In this document: positions 1 to 6,438 of the stretch, piece after piece | How positions within the stretch are numbered: the stretch's first letter is position 1 | Layout of the letters: each line of letters begins with the position of its first letter | Source: an uncultured Clostridia bacterium | GTDB lineage: Bacteria; Bacillota; Clostridia; TANB77; CAG-508 | DNA: 23,143 nucleotides | Assembly: GCA_947628925.1 (NCBI GenBank) | Contig: CANRBU010000008.1 | Coordinates: 1-23,143 of the forward strand | Direction of reading: 5' to 3' | Position numbers and translations under genes: made by a program | Notes under the pieces: generated by a model | Databases searched by the model: none | What the model was told of the DNA's origin: nothing | What the model saw: only the letters and a program-made list of their open reading frames with translations

Positions 1-165
1 CCCAAAACAGGTTCCAATTACAACTGCACATCCTAATACACCGCTAAAAAATGGTAAAACAACACTTTGACCAAATCCAGAACTAGTTTTCTTAACATTG
101 TATGGATTAGATGTTGTTACTGTTTTAAAATTAGATTTTTTATTTTCATTTTCATTTTCTTCCAT
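1..165 (-). CDS. N-terminus of membrane-anchored protein, possibly HtrA-type serine protease (partial)
   Basis: The gene runs off the left edge; 55 codons are visible. The start is the ATG at 165-163, preceded by a strong Shine-Dalgarno (AGGAGGT, reverse complement of 173-179). The visible protein has a short Glu/Asn/Lys-rich cytoplasmic head, then a Ser/Thr-rich stretch and, from about residue 34, a hydrophobic Gly/Ala/Val-rich segment (V-L-P-F-F-S-G-V-L-G) that looks like one membrane anchor. This head-plus-anchor layout resembles the start of Clostridia S1C/DegP-like trypsin-fold proteases, but no catalytic residue is in view, so the family assignment is inference. It is transcribed divergently from the pilin-rnhB operon from its own consensus promoter. 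Confidence 0.5.
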   Translation of the reverse strand, partial: MEENENENKKSNFKTVTTSNPYNVKKTSSGFGQSVVLPFFSGVLGCAVVIGTCFG

Positions 166-193
166 TGAAAATACCTCCTACTTTATATAGTAC

Positions 194-222
194 ATTGTAC
201 CATAACTAATTTATAATTACAA
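194..222 (-). promoter_or_regulatory. Sigma-A promoter of the left-edge gene
   Basis: On the minus strand: -35 TTGTAA (222-217), a 17-bp spacer and -10 TACAAT (199-194). The -10 lies about 30 nt upstream of the ATG at 165. Confidence 0.7.
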
Positions 223-279
223 TACAATAATTATGTGAAAATTTTGTGAAAAAAATGTAATAATTCAGGGCAATTTCTA

Positions 280-308
280 TTGAAAAAATTTTTTTTTCCG
301 TATATAAT
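280..308 (+). promoter_or_regulatory. Sigma-A promoter of the pilin-rnhB-pdp operon
   Basis: TTGAAA (280-285), 17-bp spacer containing a T tract, TATAAT (303-308). It sits about 45 nt upstream of the pilin-like gene. It is the only promoter seen for the three-gene unit up to 2805. Confidence 0.75.
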
Positions 309-358
309 ATAAAAAAAGATTATGTGATTGTGAAAAATAGAAAGGAATGATAAAAGTT

Positions 359-904
359 ATGATAGAAAACTTAAGAAAAGAAAATAAAGGAATTACACTA
401 ATATCACTTATTATAACAATGATAGTGTTAATAATTATTGTGTCAACAGTTGTAAAATATGGAAAGCAAGCTATTACATATGCTTCATATCAAAGTACAA
501 AGACCAATATGTTATTAATTGAGGCAAAAGCAAAACAATATGTGGAAAATGCAAACTTTCAGTTGGGGGTAAAACCAGAAGAAGCAACAGAGGAAATGAA
601 GCAAAAAGCTAGAAATGAATTAAAAGGTACTAAAATATCACATGAAGAGCTTCTTGGAACTAAAGTTCATGATATAGGTATTAGTCCAGAAGATGTTGAT
701 AATGGAAATGTATTCAAATTAACAAAAGAAGATTTAGAGGCAATGAATATTAGAAATGTTGAATCTAATGATGAAAAAGGTTGGTATATTATAGTATATA
801 ATATAGAACAAGCAACTGCCAAAATTTATCATACATATGGTGTAAAACTAGAAAGCAAAGAAATAAAATATGCTTTGGATGATATTAGAGATATAAATCT
901 ATAA
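359..904 (+). CDS. Prepilin-like protein with type IV N-methylation-type leader
   Basis: This encodes about 181 residues. The N-terminus has a short basic head, then K-G-I-T-L-I-S-L and a hydrophobic helix of about 20 residues, the layout of class III signal peptides cleaved after Gly by prepilin peptidase. The position-5 Glu of classical pilins is absent (Ser instead), as in many Clostridia pilin-like proteins known from general experience. The rest is a soluble, Lys/Glu-rich domain that I do not recognise, with no cysteines. I prefer the ATG at 359 over the in-frame ATG at 347, because the latter abuts the Shine-Dalgarno AAAGGA (341-346). It is first in an operon with rnhB (15-nt gap). It may be a minor pilin or a pseudopilin-like surface protein; no assembly ATPase or peptidase is in the window. 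Confidence 0.7.
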   Translation: MIENLRKENKGITLISLIITMIVLIIIVSTVVKYGKQAITYASYQSTKTNMLLIEAKAKQYVENANFQLGVKPEEATEEMKQKARNELKGTKISHEELLGTKVHDIGISPEDVDNGNVFKLTKEDLEAMNIRNVESNDEKGWYIIVYNIEQATAKIYHTYGVKLESKEIKYALDDIRDINL

Positions 905-919
905 GGTAGGGGAATTTGT

Positions 920-1546
920 GTGAAAGAAAAAGAAATTGAACGTCTAAATAAACTAAAAGAAATGGAACAGCAATTATATTCAAAAGGTTTTAAAAATATT
1001 TGTGGAATTGACGAAGCAGGAAGAGGACCTTTAGCAGGACCAGTAGTAGTGGCTGGCGTTATTATGCCTGAAAATTCTATGATAGAGGGTGTAAATGATT
1101 CAAAAAAGGTTTCAGAAAAGAAAAGAGAAAATTTATATGAATTAATTATTAAAGAAGCACTAAGTTATTCAGTAGCAATTATAGGTCAAGATGTTATTGA
1201 TGATATAAATATTCTAAATGCTACAAAGCAAGGTGTGACAGAAGTAGTTGAGGGCTTAAAAATTAAACCAGATTTAATTTTAGTTGATGCACTAGAACAT
1301 ATAAATACAAAAGGGATTCCATATGAACCTATCATAAAAGGTGATGCAAAATGTTATGCTATTGCAGCTGCTTCTATTGTTGCCAAAGTAACAAGGGACA
1401 GAATAATGCGCGAATGGGATGAGGTTTATCCGCAATATGGTTTTATAAAACATAAGGGATATGGTACAAAGGCACATATGGAAGCAATTAAGCAATATGG
1501 TCTTACACCAATACATAGAAAAACATTTACTAAAAATATAATTTGA
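920..1546 (+). CDS. rnhB: Ribonuclease HII
   Basis: RNase HII cleaves the RNA strand of RNA-DNA hybrids and starts removal of single ribonucleotides from DNA. The 208-residue protein is full length. It shows the signature D-E-A-G-R-G-P-L-A-G-P at residues 31-41 (catalytic D31/E32, with the G-R-G loop that reads the ribo/deoxy junction), V-D-A at 122-124 (D123) and K-G-D at 140-142 (D142), completing the four-carboxylate DEDD site. The A-A-A-S-I-V-A-K helix follows. The start is GTG at 920, preceded by AGGTAGGGG at a normal distance. It is the middle gene of a compact operon (15 nt after the pilin-like gene, 14 nt before the phosphorylase). Confidence 0.95.
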   Translation: MKEKEIERLNKLKEMEQQLYSKGFKNICGIDEAGRGPLAGPVVVAGVIMPENSMIEGVNDSKKVSEKKRENLYELIIKEALSYSVAIIGQDVIDDINILNATKQGVTEVVEGLKIKPDLILVDALEHINTKGIPYEPIIKGDAKCYAIAAASIVAKVTRDRIMREWDEVYPQYGFIKHKGYGTKAHMEAIKQYGLTPIHRKTFTKNII

Positions 1547-1560
1547 AAGGGCTCAAGTAA

Positions 1561-2805
1561 ATGAACATTTTAGAAATTATAGAGAAAAAGACTAAAGGTT
1601 ATGAATTAACAAAAGAAGAAATAGAATATTTTGTAAATGGTTATACTACTGGAGAAATTGCAGATTATCAAGCAGCAGCTTTGGTAATGGCAATTTTTAT
1701 AAAAGGTATGTCTGACCAAGAAACAACAGATTTAACCTTATCAATGGCAAACTCTGGTGATATATTAGATTTATCTACATTAGGTGGAATTATTGTGGAT
1801 AAACATTCAACAGGTGGAGTTGGAGATAAAGTTTCTCTTGTTTTATTACCAATTATAAGTTCTTTGGGAGTAAAAGTAGCAAAAATGTCAGGAAGGGGAT
1901 TGGGCTTTACAGGTGGTACAATTGATAAATTAGAGGCAATTCCTGGCTACAGAACAGAGATAACAGAGGGTGAATTTATAGATAATGTAAAGGAAATTGG
2001 AATTAGTATAATTTCTCAAACTAAAAATCTAGCACCAGCAGATAAAAAAATATATGCTTTACGTGATAGTATTTCTTGTGTTGAAAGTATACCACTTATT
2101 GCTTCTAGTATTATGAGCAAAAAAATAGCAAGTGGAGCACAAAAGATTATGTTAGAAGTTACTTATGGCAAAGGTGCGTTTATGAAAACAATCGAAGATG
2201 CAAAAAAACTTGCTGAGCAGATGGTTAGAATAGGAAAATTAGCAAATAGAGAAACTAATTATATTTTAACAAACATGAATGAGCCATTAGGTTATAGTGT
2301 AGGGAATAGCTTGGAAATTATAGAGACAATACAATTTTTAAAAGGTGAAGTATTACCTGAAGATTTAAAAAAGGTTGTGCTAGAACTAGGTGCTAACATG
2401 ATAAAACTAGCTGGTTTTGGTGATAATATAGAAGAAAATAAAACTAAAATGTTGGAAAATATAAAAAATGGAAAGGCTTATCAAAAATTTTTGCAAATGG
2501 TGCAAAGACAAGGTGGAGATGTTACATATATAGAGAATATAGAAAAATTTGGAAAAGCAAAATATGTAGAGCCAATGTTAAGCAAAGTTTCTGGTATAAT
2601 AAAAGAACTTCCAGCAAATGCTATAGCCAAATATGTATGTGATTTAGGGGCAGGTAGAGTTAAGAAGGAAGATAAAATTGATATGCAGGTAGGAATTGTT
2701 TTAAATAAAAAAGTTGGAGATAAAATAGAAGAGGGAGAGAAAATCTTAACTGTTTATTCTAATAAGCCAGTTGAAATACCAACAGATTTAGTTGTAATAG
2801 AATAA
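1561..2805 (+). CDS. pdp: Pyrimidine-nucleoside / thymidine phosphorylase
   Basis: This enzyme performs reversible phosphorolysis of uridine, deoxyuridine or thymidine to the base plus (deoxy)ribose-1-phosphate, in nucleoside salvage. The protein is 414 residues, slightly shorter than typical family members. It has an N-terminal helical lobe, the phosphate-binding segment K-H-S-T-G-G-V-G-D-K at 81-90, the family signature S-G-R-G-L-G-F-T-G-G-T-I-D-K-L-E at about 110-125, the base-pocket stretch R-D-S-I-S-C-V-E-S near 168-176, and a C-terminal PYNP domain from about 325. The sequence does not separate Pdp (broad) from DeoA (thymidine-specific); the Firmicute context favours Pdp. It ends the operon. 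I see no strong intrinsic terminator after it. Confidence 0.92.
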   Translation: MNILEIIEKKTKGYELTKEEIEYFVNGYTTGEIADYQAAALVMAIFIKGMSDQETTDLTLSMANSGDILDLSTLGGIIVDKHSTGGVGDKVSLVLLPIISSLGVKVAKMSGRGLGFTGGTIDKLEAIPGYRTEITEGEFIDNVKEIGISIISQTKNLAPADKKIYALRDSISCVESIPLIASSIMSKKIASGAQKIMLEVTYGKGAFMKTIEDAKKLAEQMVRIGKLANRETNYILTNMNEPLGYSVGNSLEIIETIQFLKGEVLPEDLKKVVLELGANMIKLAGFGDNIEENKTKMLENIKNGKAYQKFLQMVQRQGGDVTYIENIEKFGKAKYVEPMLSKVSGIIKELPANAIAKYVCDLGAGRVKKEDKIDMQVGIVLNKKVGDKIEEGEKILTVYSNKPVEIPTDLVVIE

Positions 2806-2846
2806 TTCAAAACCAGTATTTTCTAACAATAGCTTGTGAACATATA

Positions 2847-2875
2847 TTGAAATTAGATAAATATCGTGTTATAAT
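2847..2875 (+). promoter_or_regulatory. Sigma-A promoter of the cdaA-truA unit
   Basis: TTGAAA (2847-2852), 17-bp spacer, TATAAT (2870-2875). Transcription should start near 2882, so the hairpin leader at 2883 would form the very 5' end of the mRNA. Confidence 0.8.
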
Positions 2876-2882
2876 ATATAAT

Positions 2883-2952
2883 AGTTGAAAAATAATTACA
2901 ATCTTAGTGTTGATAATTCTTTTCCAACCAATTTGTGCCTTAGAAAGGAATG
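2883..2952 (+). promoter_or_regulatory. Hairpin leader element, copy A (cdaA operon)
   Basis: Left arm AGTTGAAAAATAATT (2883-2897) is complementary to AATTCTTTTCCAACC (2915-2929) at 12 of 15 positions. Pairing extends inward (ACAA with TTGAT), leaving a loop of about 8 nt. It is followed by TTTGTGCCTTAGAAAGGAATG (2932-2952), in which CCTT can pair with the Shine-Dalgarno AAGG. Near-identical arms occur at 4972-5043 and 17716-17746. The shared sequence and promoter placement are directly visible; a regulatory role is inference. Confidence 0.6.
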
Positions 2953-2961
2953 TGAGTAAAA

Positions 2962-3099
2962 ATGAAAGAAAAAGTAGAAAAAACAAAAAAACATAGAGAA
3001 ATTAATGCTGGGATGGTTTTTGGTAAAATTATGGCAGCAGTTTTAGTTATACTAATGCTTGCAGGTACTTGTGCTACATTGATCTTTGCATTGATATAA
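2962..3099 (+). CDS. 45-residue single-pass membrane peptide
   Basis: A small ORF of 45 codons between the leader and cdaA. It has a charged cytoplasmic head rich in Lys/Glu (M-K-E-K-V-E-K-T-K-K-H-R), then one hydrophobic helix from about residue 20 to the end, finishing within the membrane (A-L-I). The Shine-Dalgarno AAAGGA lies at 2944-2949. It shares the cdaA promoter and ends 53 nt before the preferred cdaA start, so it is probably cotranscribed. The layout recalls tiny Firmicute proteins such as DUF4044 or Prli42-like peptides (basic head, one C-terminal helix), but similarity at this length is weak. A role as a partner of the membrane cyclase CdaA is only suggested by position. Confidence 0.65.
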   Translation: MKEKVEKTKKHREINAGMVFGKIMAAVLVILMLAGTCATLIFALI

Positions 3100-3152
3100 T
3101 AATATATGTACAAAAGAAAAGGCTTTGCGCCTAGAAAGGAATGGTAATAAAC

Positions 3153-4139
3153 ATGGGAAATCTTGGTACAGTTGATTCAATTACACCTACAAGAACAACA
3201 GGTTGGGAAAATTTTTATCGAGAAAATATTTTAGAATATTTTAGTAATTTAAAGGATAACCCATTTGAATTAATAACACTAATAATAGATTTGGCAATAG
3301 TTATTTTTTTACTATATTGCTTTTTCAAAGTAGTAAAAGGGTCTAGGGCATGGCAACTAATAAAAGGAATTTTATTTCTTTTTGTTGCTACATGGGCAAG
3401 TAGTTTATTAAACCTAAGAATCTTAAATGCAATATTAACGGCAATTATGAATATTGGTCTTATAGCGATTATTGTCATTTTTCAGCCAGAATTAAGAAGG
3501 GCATTAGAGCAACTAGGTACTAATAAATATACAAAACTTTTTGGTATAGATAAAGATATTGCAACAAAAACAAAGGAAGATATATATAAAGTTGTAATTG
3601 CTGCACAAGAATTATCAAAGGCAAAAGTAGGTGCACTTATAGTTATGCAAAGAGACATAAATATCCAAGATATTATTGCAACAGGAGTTCCAATGGATGC
3701 AGAAGTTTCACCACAATTGTTAGTAAATATTTTTGAACCAAAAACTCCATTACATGATGGTGCAGTTATCATTAGTAATAATAAAATTGCAGCAGCAGCA
3801 TGTGTATTACCATTAGCAGATGATACAGATATTGCAAAAGGCTTAGGAACAAGGCATAGGGCAGCTATTGGAGTTTCAAAAGAATCTGATGCAATAACAG
3901 TTGTAATATCAGAAGAAACAGGAAAAATATCTGTTGCAAAAGATGGAACTCTAATTATGGATGTTAGAGAAGATGTTTTGAAAAAGATTTTAATTAGTAA
4001 TATTGTAACAAAAAGATTTGCAATAAACCATACACCTGCAAAAGATAAATTTGCTAAATGGAAAAATAAATTACAAAAGGAAAAACAAGATAATCAAAAA
4101 ATTGAAAATCAAGTAAAAAAAGAATCTACAGAAAAATAG
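3153..4139 (+). CDS. cdaA: Diadenylate cyclase CdaA (membrane-bound)
   Basis: CdaA makes cyclic di-AMP from two ATP; c-di-AMP controls potassium and osmolyte transport and wall homeostasis in Firmicutes. Counting from the ATG at 3153 (328 aa), three membrane helices lie at about 40-58, 67-85 and 93-111. A linker helix follows, then a DAC (DisA_N) domain with the catalytic L-H-D-G-A-V at 200-205 and the second motif R-H-R-A-A-I-G at 234-240. A Lys/Glu-rich tail of about 40 residues ends the protein. The in-frame ATG at 3141 abuts the Shine-Dalgarno (3135-3140), so 3153 is preferred. In most Firmicutes cdaA is followed by cdaR and glmM; here truA follows after 6 nt and no cdaR is present. Confidence 0.94.
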   Translation: MGNLGTVDSITPTRTTGWENFYRENILEYFSNLKDNPFELITLIIDLAIVIFLLYCFFKVVKGSRAWQLIKGILFLFVATWASSLLNLRILNAILTAIMNIGLIAIIVIFQPELRRALEQLGTNKYTKLFGIDKDIATKTKEDIYKVVIAAQELSKAKVGALIVMQRDINIQDIIATGVPMDAEVSPQLLVNIFEPKTPLHDGAVIISNNKIAAAACVLPLADDTDIAKGLGTRHRAAIGVSKESDAITVVISEETGKISVAKDGTLIMDVREDVLKKILISNIVTKRFAINHTPAKDKFAKWKNKLQKEKQDNQKIENQVKKESTEK

Positions 4140-4145
4140 AGTGAT

Positions 4146-4889
4146 ATGATGCGAAATATTAAATTAATTATAGAATATGATGGGAAAGAATTTAACGGAT
4201 GGCAGCGTCAGCCCAATAAATTGAATATACAGGGAACTATTGAACAAGCAATTTCTAAAATTACAGGAGAAGATTGTGAGTTATTTGCATCAGGTAGAAC
4301 AGATGCAGGTGTTCATGCTTTAGGGCAAGTTGCAAATTTTAAAACAAATTCTACAATACCAATTGAAAAAATTCCAATTGCTTTAAATACAAACCTTAAA
4401 AAAAGTATACGCATTATAGATGCGGAAGAGGTAGATGAAAACTTTCATAGTAGACTCTCTTGTAAGAAAAAAACATATCGATATATAATAAATAATTCTA
4501 AAAGTGGAACAGCTATATATCGCAATTTAGAAACGAATATTTCTGAAAAATTAGATATTGAAAAAATGAAAGTTGCAGTTAAATATTTTGAGGGAGAGCA
4601 TGATTTTAAAGCTTTTAGAGCAAGTGGTACAAGTAGCAAAAGTAGTGTAAGAACAATATATAATGCAGATGTATATATGCAAGAAGGTAGAATTTTTATA
4701 GAGCTAACAGGGAATGGTTTTTTATATAATATGGTTCGTATAATTGCTGGTACTTTGGTAGATGTAGGAAGTGGAAAAATTGAACCAAAAGAAATTCCAA
4801 GTATTATAGAATCAAGAGATAGGTCTAAAGCAGGGAAAACATTACCACCACAAGGATTATACTTAGTAAAAGTTGAATATCAAAATTAA
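4146..4889 (+). CDS. truA: tRNA pseudouridine(38-40) synthase TruA
   Basis: TruA isomerises uridines 38-40 in the anticodon stem-loop of many tRNAs. The 247-residue protein is full length. It shows Y-D-G-K-E-F-N-G-W-Q-R-Q-P near residues 11-23, the catalytic S-G-R-T-D-A-G-V-H-A motif (Asp53), F-H-S-R, the Y-R-Y segment, F-x-A-F-R-A-S-G, and the late G-N-G-F-L-Y-N-M-V-R-I signature. Two adjacent ATGs (4146, 4149) could serve as the start. The gene begins 6 nt after the cdaA stop and is presumably cotranscribed with it, ending at a clear intrinsic terminator. Confidence 0.95.
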   Translation: MMRNIKLIIEYDGKEFNGWQRQPNKLNIQGTIEQAISKITGEDCELFASGRTDAGVHALGQVANFKTNSTIPIEKIPIALNTNLKKSIRIIDAEEVDENFHSRLSCKKKTYRYIINNSKSGTAIYRNLETNISEKLDIEKMKVAVKYFEGEHDFKAFRASGTSSKSSVRTIYNADVYMQEGRIFIELTGNGFLYNMVRIIAGTLVDVGSGKIEPKEIPSIIESRDRSKAGKTLPPQGLYLVKVEYQN

Positions 4890-4897
4890 AAAATATA

Positions 4898-4927
4898 AAG
4901 ATTTGCAGTAAGGACTGCAAATCTTTT
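4898..4927 (+). terminator. Intrinsic terminator of the cdaA-truA operon
   Basis: A perfect 12-bp stem (AAGATTTGCAGT 4898-4909 with ACTGCAAATCTT 4914-4925), AAGG loop, then a short T run. Confidence 0.85.
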
Positions 4928-4971
4928 CACATATATGCTTATTAGTGCATAATATAAATAAAAAGGGATAT

Positions 4972-5077
4972 GGTTGAAAAATAATTACAATTTTGGCGTT
5001 GCGCGGTGGCGAACTTCATTTGAAATTTAATTCTTTTCCAACCGGATTTGTCTCTTAAAGACAGCAAGAAAGGAAGG
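4972..5077 (+). promoter_or_regulatory. Hairpin leader element, copy B (5087 gene)
   Basis: Left arm GGTTGAAAAATAATT (4972-4986) and right arm AATTCTTTTCCAACC (5029-5043) match the other copies. The 42-nt insert begins ACAATTTTGGCGTTG, like copy A, but carries an unusually GC-rich piece that can fold on itself (GTTGCGC with GCGAAC around GGTG). Downstream the conserved box is degenerate (TTTGTCTCTTAAAGACAGC) before AGAAAGGAAGG. It lies between the truA terminator and the 5087 ORF. No equally good promoter is visible; a weak AT-rich -10 (CATAAT/TATAAA, 4948-4958) precedes it. Confidence 0.55.
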
Positions 5078-5086
5078 GTGTAAAAA

Positions 5087-5470
5087 ATGAATAATTTGCT
5101 TATCTTTTTTGCCTTGCCAATAGCTGTAGTAATTTTTTCTATTATCTTGCAAAAAATTTTCAAATGTCCATTTATTGTTGCAGGTATTGCATTTGCTATT
5201 TTTTTAGTAGTTGCAGTTGTTATTGGAACATTTGAAGCACTACTTGCAGGTATTGCATATACGTTATTGGCTTTGCTAACCGCATATATTGTGATGTTAA
5301 TTTGTAGGATAAATTGGAGTGAAAATAATATTTCTACAATTAGTAATACAAATGACGAAAATGCAGGTGGATGTTCGTGTAACCAAGATAATAACGGGAC
5401 AATAACAGTATCTGCTAATATTAATCCAACTAATGATCGAAGCGGAAGATTTTTTGGTAGCTATAGATAA
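5087..5470 (+). CDS. Small three-helix membrane protein, DUF2651-like
   Basis: A 127-residue protein with hydrophobic segments at about 3-22, 28-47 and 51-72, separated by very short turns, followed by a hydrophilic Asn/Ser/Thr-rich tail of about 50 residues. The tail contains G-G-C-S-C-N and ends R-S-G-R-F-F-G-S-Y-R. The start ATG at 5087 follows AAAGGA with 12 nt between. The three-helix body resembles the Bacillus YbeF/DUF2651 group, but this is a weak resemblance by eye and no function is known for that family. It is transcribed alone between copy B of the leader hairpin and the metal-permease promoter. The short Cys-x-Cys in the tail could bind metal, which is speculation. Confidence 0.7.
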   Translation: MNNLLIFFALPIAVVIFSIILQKIFKCPFIVAGIAFAIFLVVAVVIGTFEALLAGIAYTLLALLTAYIVMLICRINWSENNISTISNTNDENAGGCSCNQDNNGTITVSANINPTNDRSGRFFGSYR

Positions 5471-5483
5471 TTCTATAAAATGA

Positions 5484-5512
5484 TTGAAATTTCCTCTCCT
5501 TTATGATATTAT
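5484..5512 (+). promoter_or_regulatory. Sigma-A promoter of the permease gene
   Basis: TTGAAA (5484-5489), 17-bp spacer, TATTAT (5507-5512). The start of transcription is expected near 5519. Confidence 0.75.
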
Positions 5513-5522
5513 AAAGGAGAGG
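5493..5522. promoter_or_regulatory. Perfect palindrome overlapping the permease promoter (candidate operator)
   Basis: CCTCTCCTTTAT (5493-5504), 6-nt spacer, ATAAAGGAGAGG (5511-5522): 12/12 complementary. The left arm fills the -35/-10 spacer and the right arm covers the end of the -10 and the transcription start. That position fits a repressor site. It is not followed by a T run, so it is not a normal terminator for the gene upstream. Confidence 0.6.
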
Positions 5523-5554
5523 TATTTGTACCTTGGAAAGGAATGTGAGTAAAT

Positions 5555-6403
5555 ATGTTAGAAATAGTACAAGATACTATAATTGATGGAATTAAAATAT
5601 TACCATTTTTATTTATTACATATTTACTTATGGAATATATTGAGCATAAAATGGCAGAAAAATCAAAAACTGCTATCCAAAAATCAGGAAAATTAGGACC
5701 TATAATAGGCAGTGTGCTAGGAATTTTTCCACAATGTGGTTTTTCTGTTTCTGCAACTAATTTGTATGCAGGGCGAGTAATTACATTAGGAACATTAATT
5801 AGTGTATATTTATCAACTTCAGATGAAATGTTACCAATTCTAATATCACAATCAGTTGAACCAATGGTTATTATCAAAATATTAGGTATTAAACTTATAA
5901 TAGGTATGTTAGCTGGAATATTAATAGATTTTATATATAATTTAAAATTCAAAAAAGCACCTAAAGATGAAATTGGACATCTTTGTGATGAAGAACAGTG
6001 TCATTGTGATGAAGAAGGAATTTTCAAATCTGCTTTAAAGCATACTATACATATTTTTGCATTTATTTTATTAATTACATTTATAATTAATATGGTTGTA
6101 TATATTATAGGTGAAGATGCTATTGCTCATTTATTATTAAATAGACCAATTTTAGGACCAATTGTTTCTGCTGTTGTAGGCTTAATACCAAATTGTGCAG
6201 CATCTGTTATTATTACAAATATGTATTTAGAAAATGTTATTTCATTTGCAAGTCTTATTTCAGGATTATTAACAGGAGCAGGTGTTGGACTAGCAGTTTT
6301 GGTAAAAACAAATAAAAACTTAAAGCAAAATTTAATGATTATTGGTTTATTATATGTAATAGGAGTTATATCAGGAATCATTATTCAAGCAATTGGAATA
6401 TAA
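5555..6403 (+). CDS. Putative heavy-metal/arsenic-type permease (DUF2899/ArsP_2-like)
   Basis: A 282-residue polytopic membrane protein with about eight hydrophobic segments in two similar halves. Each half carries a matching motif next to a helix: G-I-F-P-Q-C-G-F-S near residues 53-61 and G-L-I-P-N-C-A-A-S near 209-217. Between the halves is a cytoplasmic loop rich in Cys, His and acidic residues (H-L-C-D-E-E-Q-C-H-C-D-E-E, about 142-154), typical of a metal-binding segment. Duplicated proline-polar-Cys motifs plus an acidic Cys/His loop match the family named putative heavy-metal exporter, also labelled arsenic efflux or manganese transporter. The substrate cannot be told from sequence. The palindrome over its promoter suggests control by a metal-sensing repressor. 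ATG 5555 is preferred; the upstream ATG 5543 is followed directly by TGA. Confidence 0.8.
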   Translation: MLEIVQDTIIDGIKILPFLFITYLLMEYIEHKMAEKSKTAIQKSGKLGPIIGSVLGIFPQCGFSVSATNLYAGRVITLGTLISVYLSTSDEMLPILISQSVEPMVIIKILGIKLIIGMLAGILIDFIYNLKFKKAPKDEIGHLCDEEQCHCDEEGIFKSALKHTIHIFAFILLITFIINMVVYIIGEDAIAHLLLNRPILGPIVSAVVGLIPNCAASVIITNMYLENVISFASLISGLLTGAGVGLAVLVKTNKNLKQNLMIIGLLYVIGVISGIIIQAIGI

Positions 6404-6438
6404 AAAAATTGACTATGTAAAACATAGTCAATTTTTTT
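6402..6438. terminator. Bidirectional terminator between convergent permease and traG-like genes
   Basis: TTGACTATG (6409-6417) pairs with CATAGTCAA (6423-6431) around TAAAA. The stem is flanked by seven A on the left and seven T on the right, so it works on both strands. Both convergent stop codons (6401-6403 and 6439-6437) lie at its edges. Confidence 0.9.

Noticed and set aside
5493..5522. Palindrome as terminator of the 5087 gene
   Set aside because: No T run follows the stem on the plus strand and it coincides with a consensus promoter, so an operator is the better reading.
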